DNA of 9,848 nt from JBGPIT01 sp041485125 (GTDB taxonomy: Bacteria; Desulfobacterota; Binatia; UTPRO1): contig JBGPIT010000176.1 in NCBI GenBank assembly GCA_041485125.1, positions 1-9,848 on the forward strand. The letters run 5' to 3'. The notes under the pieces are model-generated. The model was not told the origin of the DNA and did no database searches. It worked only from the letters and a program-made list of their open reading frames with translations. Made by a program: the position numbers and the translations under genes. How positions within the stretch are numbered: position 1 is the first letter of the stretch; each line of letters begins with the position of its first letter. Positions 6,221 through 9,848 of this stretch are shown here, one piece after another.

Positions 6221-6347
6221 GTCACAGGCGCGCGATGGAGTCGCGACCGCTGCGCGCAGGAACCGAACCGCCCGGCTCTCGCGCTCTTTCATCTCGAACT
6301 GCCCCACAAGGGCTCATCCACCCGGCGCGCCGCTGGCCACTTTCGTA
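6221..6347 (+). other. Junction DNA between PadR and toxin remnants, no gene seen
   Basis: No reading frame here resembles a known protein. It should hold the first third of the toxin (about 35 residues before the conserved DIATVEFGWP), but neither the expected EPVR.WL-type region nor a start codon joined in frame is found. Several small insertions or deletions, or a recombination join, would explain this. Confidence 0.4.
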
Positions 6348-6590
6348 TCGGACATTGCCACCGTAGAATTCGGCTGGCCTATGGGCATGCCGGTGTGCCG
6401 TTCCATCACGGGAAGGAAGGGGCTTTGGGAGATCCGCAGCGATCTGTCGAACAAGAGGATCGCCCGTGTCCTCCTCTGCATTCACAATGGGCAACTGCTC
6501 CTGTTGCACGCTTTTGTGAAGAAGACCCAGAAGACTCCTGATGACGACCTGGACCTTGCGATGAAGCGTAAGAAGGAGATTGAAGAATGA
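6348..6590 (+). pseudogene. HigB/Gp49-like (RelE/ParE superfamily) toxin, 5'-damaged
   Basis: The frame gives SDIATVEFGWPMGMPVCRS, GLWEIRSDLSNKRIARVL and LLLHAFVKKTQKTPDDDLDLA, then a KRKKEIEE end. These are the hallmark motifs of phage-derived Gp49-like / HigB toxins, ribosome-dependent mRNA nucleases: W-E-I/V-R, R-I-A-R-V and the F-x-K-K-T-x-K-T-P motif. About 81 codons survive, whereas the family has about 105-115 residues; the N-terminal third is not found in any frame. An ATG at 6381 could give a 69-residue product lacking the first helices, probably inactive. The stop overlaps the antitoxin start as ATGA (6587-6590), the normal toxin-first higBA order. Base composition is lower than around it: I count 62 G or C in 6541-6660, about 52 percent. 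Confidence 0.75.
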
Positions 6591-6900
6591 CCACCAGAAA
6601 CAAGCACCTCGGATCGTCCTATGAGGACTTCCTGAAGGATGAAGGCATCCACGAGGAGGCCACGACGCACGCAATCAAGCGTGTGCTGGCCTGGCAGATT
6701 ACCGAGGCGATGAAGGCAAAGCGGATCAGCAAAAGCGAGAGGCGAAGCGCATGCAGACCAGCCGAAGCCAGCTAGAACAACGGTTCCTTGACCCCGAGAA
6801 CACCAAGGTCCTCCTTGAAACCGTCCAACGGGCCGCCGCCGCGATTGGTAAACGTGTGACGATTAGTCTTGAAAACGAATCACGCCGGCGCAGCGCCTAA
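6587..6900 (+). pseudogene. HigA-like XRE antitoxin with a one-base frameshift
   Basis: The first frame reads MTTRNKHLGSSYEDFLKDEG, AIKRVLAWQITEAMK and RISKSE, then shifts into RRSACRPAEAS and stops at 6775. From 6751 a second frame gives MQTSRSQLEQRFLDPENTKV and ETVQRAAAAIGKRVTISL, ending at 6900. Adding one T between 6740 and 6741 turns AGG CG into ATG GCG and joins the parts as ISKSE-MAKR-MQTSRSQ, the expected helix-turn-helix of HigA antitoxins partnered with Gp49-like toxins, total about 104 residues. So this is a single-base deletion or a sequencing error. The product as read lacks the DNA-binding helices. With the toxin also damaged, decay of the whole module is the simpler reading. 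Confidence 0.8.
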
Positions 6901-6907
6901 CTGGACG

Positions 6908-6943
6908 GGCTCGCGATTTGAATGTTCCGCTAGAACGCGAGCC
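6908..6943. repeat. Perfect 8-bp inverted repeat after the antitoxin remnant
   Basis: GGCTCGCG (6908-6915) and CGCGAGCC (6936-6943) with a 20-base AT-richer loop that itself holds GTTC..GAAC. It begins eight bases after the HigA-like stop in the 126-base gap between the convergent higBA remnant and mazF-like gene. It could be a hairpin terminator for the former (no T tract), or a trace of an element end. Nothing else is recognised in 6944-7026. Confidence 0.4.
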
Positions 6944-7026
6944 AGTCCCGTATGATGACGCCGTCGTCGTCGAGATTCCGCCGCTCACCTACCGTTGCCC
7001 CTTCGACGTCTCGACGTGCGACAGGC

Positions 7027-7365
7027 TCAGAGGCCGAGCACGAGCCGCACACCCTCTTCTACGAGTGCCAGCTTGGGCGCGGCCAAGACTCCCACGCGTG
7101 ACAGGAGTGCCCGTTTATCGATCGTTGCCACCTGGGACACGTTGACGATGGAGTTCTTTGCCAGGCCGGTGTCGCGCCTGCGGCACAGCACGTTACCGGG
7201 AGCAGCTGCCAACTCGACATTGGAGGTGATGGCAACGACCACCACTGTGCGGATGGGGCTCTCATTGAAGTCGTTTGTTTGGAGGATGGCGACCGGGCGG
7301 CGATACCCGGGTGCCGAACCGAAGGGCTGTCCCAACGCGGCCCACCAGATCTCACCCCGGCGCAC
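7027..7365 (-). CDS. mazF: MazF/PemK-type toxin (endoribonuclease)
   Basis: About 112 residues, normal for the family. It opens RRGEIWWAALG and continues with GYRRPVAILQTNDFN, TVVVVAITSN, AKNSIVNVSQVATIDKRAL and a final LGL. RxGEIWW, the R-R-P-V loop and the T in VVAITSN match the positions of the RNA-binding and catalytic Arg and Thr/Ser in MazF-type nucleases. These cut single-stranded mRNA at short sequences; the target cannot be predicted here. I choose GTG at 7365-7363, which overlaps the antitoxin stop by one base (TAGTG) and gives the usual MRRGEIWW start, with GGGA nine bases upstream. A GTG two codons earlier (7371) is possible. All motifs are present and the frame is intact, so it is probably functional. 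It is controlled with the antitoxin gene just upstream. Confidence 0.88.
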   Translation of the reverse strand: MRRGEIWWAALGQPFGSAPGYRRPVAILQTNDFNESPIRTVVVVAITSNVELAAAPGNVLCRRRDTGLAKNSIVNVSQVATIDKRALLSRVGVLAAPKLALVEEGVRLVLGL

Positions 7366-7598
7366 TACCACTTTTCCCGCAACGCGTGCGCCTGCAGATC
7401 CGTCAAGAGCGGATCGAGACCTGAGGAGACGTTGCCGTAGACCGCATCGAGCGCGTCGCGCACGCTCTTGCCGCGATGTTTCTTCACGAACTCCTCGAGC
7501 GCGCGGGCGTACACGCGACTGCGCGGAAGCCGGAGGCGCTTTGCGATCTCCTCCGCCTCCTCGAACACACGGTCAGGTACAGAGACGGCGACCTTCAT
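7365..7598 (-). CDS. Ribbon-helix-helix antitoxin (MazE-like)
   Basis: 77 residues. MKVAVSVPDRVFEEAEEIAKRL forms the beta ribbon and first helix, and PRSRVYARALEEFVKKH the second helix, the standard ribbon-helix-helix DNA-binding layout of CopG/MazE-like antitoxins. The C-terminal part (about 45-77, SVRDALDAVYGNVSSGLDPLL) should be the flexible segment that wraps the toxin. It lies directly before the MazF-type gene with a one-base stop/start overlap, so it supplies the cognate antitoxin. There is no Shine-Dalgarno before ATG 7598; the candidate promoter at 7606-7634 would start the transcript at or next to the ATG. By family knowledge it should bind its own promoter, and a tandem repeat sits there. 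Confidence 0.85.
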   Translation of the reverse strand: MKVAVSVPDRVFEEAEEIAKRLRLPRSRVYARALEEFVKKHRGKSVRDALDAVYGNVSSGLDPLLTDLQAHALREKW

Positions 7599-7602
7599 GG
7601 CC

Positions 7603-7622
7603 ACGAGTATGAACGAGTATGA
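7603..7622. repeat. Perfect tandem 10-bp repeat, candidate antitoxin operator
   Basis: ACGAGTATGA occurs twice without gap at 7603-7612 and 7613-7622, five bases before the antitoxin start codon. Ten bases is close to one helix turn, so two protein dimers would sit on the same face. The copies overlap the -10 box and the spacer of the candidate promoter, as expected for self-repression by a ribbon-helix-helix antitoxin. Confidence 0.55.
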
Positions 7623-7634
7623 CCAGGCGGTCAA
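7606..7634 (-). promoter_or_regulatory. Candidate sigma-70-like promoter of the mazEF-like operon
   Basis: On the minus strand TTGACC (7634-7629) and CATACT (7611-7606) are separated by exactly 17 bases. Five and four of six positions match the consensus. Only seven bases lie between the -10 box and the ATG at 7598, so the RNA would begin at or near the A of the start codon, a leaderless message. This agrees with the missing Shine-Dalgarno. Confidence 0.45.
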
Positions 7635-7793
7635 GATCGAGTCTCCCGGACTGAGTCTCCCGGGCACCCAGGTCGCCACTCTCGGCCTCCCGACCGAGGC
7701 ACCGGAACCTGCACCGGACCGACCGCCCCCCGCACCGGTCGGCCCCCTGCGGTCATAGGGGATCAACCTCGGTCGCACGAGAGGTCGAGCGGC

Positions 7794-7834
7794 ATTGTGC
7801 AGCGCCAACGCAGGCGATGGCGGTGCCGCACAAT
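7794..7834. repeat. Inverted repeat upstream of the protease promoter region
   Basis: ATTGTGC (7794-7800) and GCACAAT (7828-7834) with a 27-base centre that can add CGCC/GGCG pairing. It lies just before the candidate -35 box of the S8 protease gene, so it could be an activator or repressor site. The rest of 7635-7793 is C-rich, holds short imperfect palindromes (for example CCGACCG and CGGTCGG at 7719-7742), and has no gene. Confidence 0.3.
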
Positions 7835-7838
7835 CTCC

Positions 7839-7868
7839 TTGACGCCCGACACGCGACATCGATATGCG
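7839..7868 (+). promoter_or_regulatory. Weak candidate promoter of the S8 protease gene
   Basis: TTGACG (7839-7844) matches five of six -35 positions; TATGCG (7863-7868) after 18 bases matches only three. It would give a leader of roughly 18 bases containing the strong ribosome binding site GGAGGA at 7881-7886. Confidence 0.25.
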
Positions 7869-7892
7869 CTGCGATACCCCGGAGGAAACCGA

Positions 7893-9848
7893 ATGCATTC
7901 GACGCTTGCACGCTGCGTCGCCTCGACTGTCCTGGTCTTGATCGGCGTCGGATCGGCAATCGCGGGGCCCGCCGCGGGCCGTGTCATCGTCAAGTATCGC
8001 GATCTGAACGCGTGCGCCGAATGCTTGGTCGCGCGGCACGCCGCATTCGCGCCGTACGTCGGCGACGCCTCGCTCGATCAGCTGCAGGCGCGCCTCGGAG
8101 TCCGCGGCGCGCGTCCGCTCTTCCCGCACGGCGAGCAGCGCGGACGCGCCGCCCACGCGGATCGCCTCGCGATGGTACGCGCGCGCTTTCCGCAGCGCGC
8201 CGCGCGTGCGCCCGCGACGGCCCGCGAGCCCGACCTCTCGCAGGTGTACGTTCTCGAGCTCCCGCCCGACGCCGACGTCGAGCGCGCCGCGAGCGAGCTC
8301 GCGGCCAACCCACACGTCGCGTGGGCGCATCCCGACCGCGAGGTGCACGTCGACTTCCTTCCGAACGATCCGCTGTTCGCGCAGCAATGGGCGCCGGCGG
8401 TCATCGGCGCGCCGCTCGCGTGGGACACCGCGATCGGCACCGGCACGGTGATCGCGGTGGTCGACACGGGCGTCGATCGCCTCCACCCCGACCTCGCCGC
8501 GAGCATGTGGGCGAACCCGGGCGAGATCGCGGGCAACGGGATGGACGACGACGGCAACGGCTTCGTCGACGATGTCGTGGGCTGGGACTTCGTCGCGAAC
8601 GACGCGGCGCCCGACGATCACCACGGGCACGGCACGCACGTCTCGGGGATCGCGGCCGCGGCCACGAACAACGGGCTCGGCATCGCCGGCCTCGCCTTCG
8701 GCGCCCGCGTGATGGCCGTCAACGGGCTCGGCGACGACGGCTCCGGTTGGATCTCCGACTTGGCGGCGGGGATCGTCTACGCGGCCGAGAACGGCGCCGA
8801 CGTCATCAACAACAGCTGGGGCGGCGGCGGCCTCGATCAGGTCCTGGTCGACGCCGTCGATACCGCGCGAGCGCTCGGCGCGGTCGTCGTCGCTGCCGCC
8901 GGCAACAGCGCGGGCAACGTCGACATCTTCGAGCCCGCGCGCATTCCGGGTGTGATCGCGGTCGGTGCAACGGACCAGAGCGACGCGATCGCGAGCTTCT
9001 CGAACTTCGGCGATGCCCTCTCGGTCGCGGCGCCCGGCGTGAGCATCCTCTCGCTGCGCACGCCGAACGCCACCGGCATCGGATCGAACGGCATCGTGCA
9101 GCAGATCTATCAATTGCTCTCCGGCACCAGCATGGCGGCGCCCCATGTCTCGGGCCTCGTCGCCGTTCTGCTATCCGCCCTCCCGGCGCTGCAGGTCGAC
9201 GAGGTGCGCTGGCATCTCGAGCTCAATGCCGATCAGCCGGGCTTCCCGGGCTTCGAAGGCGAGCCCTGGAACCCGCACTTCGGCTGGGGACGGATCAACG
9301 CCGCGCACGTCTTCGATCCGATCCCCGTGACGACGCGTCTCAGCGGCACGCCGCCGCTCTTTCACGGCATCGCGGGAGCACTGACGCCGGCGTCCGTGTC
9401 GCTCGGCATCGGCTTCACGACGATCGATCCGGTGGCGTGGAACGTGACCGCTCCGCCGTGGCTGACACCGGCGATCCCGAGCGGCAGCGGCGACGCGACC
9501 GTGCCCTTCGATCTCGACGCGACGGCGCTCACGCCCGGCAGCGTCAGCGGCTCGATCGACGTCGCCGCGCCGTCGGCGGTCGACGGCGGCGGCAGCAAGT
9601 CCGTCACCGCCTACCTGCACCGCGACGAGCGCGAGGGGCCCGTCTCCGTCGTGACACCCGACACGTATGCGTTGCAGGGTCGCGCCGAGATCGCGTCCGA
9701 CGGCGTCGGCAGCGTGCTCGTCTGGGATGATCTCTCGATTCCCGCGGTGATGGCCGCGCACCTCGACGGCGGCGGAACGCTCACGCCGCCGGCGGTGGCG
9801 ACCCAGGCCTTCCCATATAAGTTTGGGCCGGTGCTCGCGTTCGACGGC
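7893..9848 (+). CDS. Secreted subtilisin-family (S8) serine peptidase, 3' end outside window
   Basis: Open from ATG 7893 to the window end, 652 codons without a stop. GGAGGA six bases upstream fixes the start. Signal peptide about 1-25; propeptide-like region about 30-150 (RVIVKYRD, then YVLELPPDADVE and HVAWAHPD). Peptidase domain about 155-475: catalytic D191 in VVDTGVD, H246 in HGHGTHVSG, oxyanion N338 in AAGNSAG, S413 in SGTSMAAPHVSG. An acidic insert MDDDGNGFVDD (217-227) resembles the calcium-binding loop of many secreted subtilases. After it, an Ig-like stretch about 485-575 (WNVTAPPWLTP, SGDATVPFDLDATALTPGSVSGS) resembles BACON-type domains. From about 585 the text (ALQGRAEIASDGVGSVLVW, FGPVLAFDG) looks like the start of AFDG..(F/Y)LVVW repeats, which would form a propeller-like tail. 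All active-site residues are present. The gene diverges from mazEF and stands alone. Confidence 0.9.
   Translation, partial: MHSTLARCVASTVLVLIGVGSAIAGPAAGRVIVKYRDLNACAECLVARHAAFAPYVGDASLDQLQARLGVRGARPLFPHGEQRGRAAHADRLAMVRARFPQRAARAPATAREPDLSQVYVLELPPDADVERAASELAANPHVAWAHPDREVHVDFLPNDPLFAQQWAPAVIGAPLAWDTAIGTGTVIAVVDTGVDRLHPDLAASMWANPGEIAGNGMDDDGNGFVDDVVGWDFVANDAAPDDHHGHGTHVSGIAAAATNNGLGIAGLAFGARVMAVNGLGDDGSGWISDLAAGIVYAAENGADVINNSWGGGGLDQVLVDAVDTARALGAVVVAAAGNSAGNVDIFEPARIPGVIAVGATDQSDAIASFSNFGDALSVAAPGVSILSLRTPNATGIGSNGIVQQIYQLLSGTSMAAPHVSGLVAVLLSALPALQVDEVRWHLELNADQPGFPGFEGEPWNPHFGWGRINAAHVFDPIPVTTRLSGTPPLFHGIAGALTPASVSLGIGFTTIDPVAWNVTAPPWLTPAIPSGSGDATVPFDLDATALTPGSVSGSIDVAAPSAVDGGGSKSVTAYLHRDEREGPVSVVTPDTYALQGRAEIASDGVGSVLVWDDLSIPAVMAAHLDGGGTLTPPAVATQAFPYKFGPVLAFDG

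Noticed and set aside
6116..6541. PadR frame read on as a 141-residue protein
   Set aside because: PadR similarity ends near residue 28; the rest is an out-of-frame reading of the toxin remnant, so a functional full-length regulator is not supported.
6908..6943. Integron attC site
   Set aside because: The arms lack the conserved RYYYAAC/GTTRRRY cores in the right places, and no integrase or cassette array is visible.
7719..7761. Terminator or operator in the C-rich stretch (CCGACCG/CGGTCGG and CCCCT/AGGGG)
   Set aside because: Short stems with no T tract in strongly C-biased DNA; no gene end lies upstream on either strand to need a terminator.
7604..9146. Upstream extension of the antitoxin frame to 593 residues
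   Set aside because: The part above 7598 is antisense to the protease; only the last 77 residues form a ribbon-helix-helix protein.
7817..9730. 637-residue plus-strand open frame over the protease
   Set aside because: Arginine-rich and in a different frame from the protease, whose catalytic motifs are all in the frame starting at 7893.
1..9848. CRISPR array, tRNA, rRNA or complete insertion sequence
   Set aside because: No regularly spaced repeats, no cloverleaf or rRNA-like stretch, and no transposase were found on reading both strands.

Overview
The window is GC-rich bacterial DNA with dense, mostly single-gene or two-gene transcription units. Several proteins carry features common in Deltaproteobacteria-like and Candidatus Binatia-like metagenome lineages: a secreted lysyl oxidase-type protein with a CGNG..DPGEQCDDGN cysteine repeat and a C-terminal module ending in a CW..RF..ATRN..SHYSAK pattern, a TIGR03118-type secreted protein, and a large secreted S8 protease. 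That lineage assignment is inference from protein style, not from a marker gene.

Layout, left to right. (1) 1-521: minus-strand start of a glycosyltransferase that runs off the left edge, preceded by a small overlapping hypothetical gene with a strong ribosome binding site. (2) 654-1679: minus-strand secreted TIGR03118-family protein. (3) 1834-3168: plus-strand two-gene unit, a VOC-fold metalloenzyme followed 15 bases later by a CmcJ/NvfI-family oxidoreductase. (4) 3178-5904: minus-strand genes for a lysyl oxidase/P-domain protein, a 66-residue lipoprotein and a DUF2127 membrane protein. (5) 6116-6900: a decayed island made of a truncated PadR regulator, the back part of a HigB/Gp49-like toxin and a HigA-like antitoxin broken by an apparent one-base deletion; base composition drops here. 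(6) 7027-7634: an apparently intact MazF-type toxin with a ribbon-helix-helix antitoxin, minus strand, with a candidate leaderless promoter overlapped by a perfect tandem repeat. (7) 7893-9848: plus-strand secreted subtilisin-family protease, complete at its N-terminus and cut by the window end.

How the parts fit: the VOC and CmcJ-like genes probably serve one small-molecule pathway, because the second gene's ribosome binding site overlaps the first gene's stop. The exported proteins (TIGR03118, lysyl oxidase-like, lipoprotein, S8 protease) form separate units and I see no shared system. The two toxin-antitoxin loci side by side, one dead and one apparently alive, suggest an accessory insertion hotspot beside a broken PadR gene. 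I do not see a clear new multi-gene system. The best leads are the modular lysyl oxidase with both cofactor residues kept, the VOC/CmcJ pair, the small gene with a possible ATC start, and the MazEF control region.
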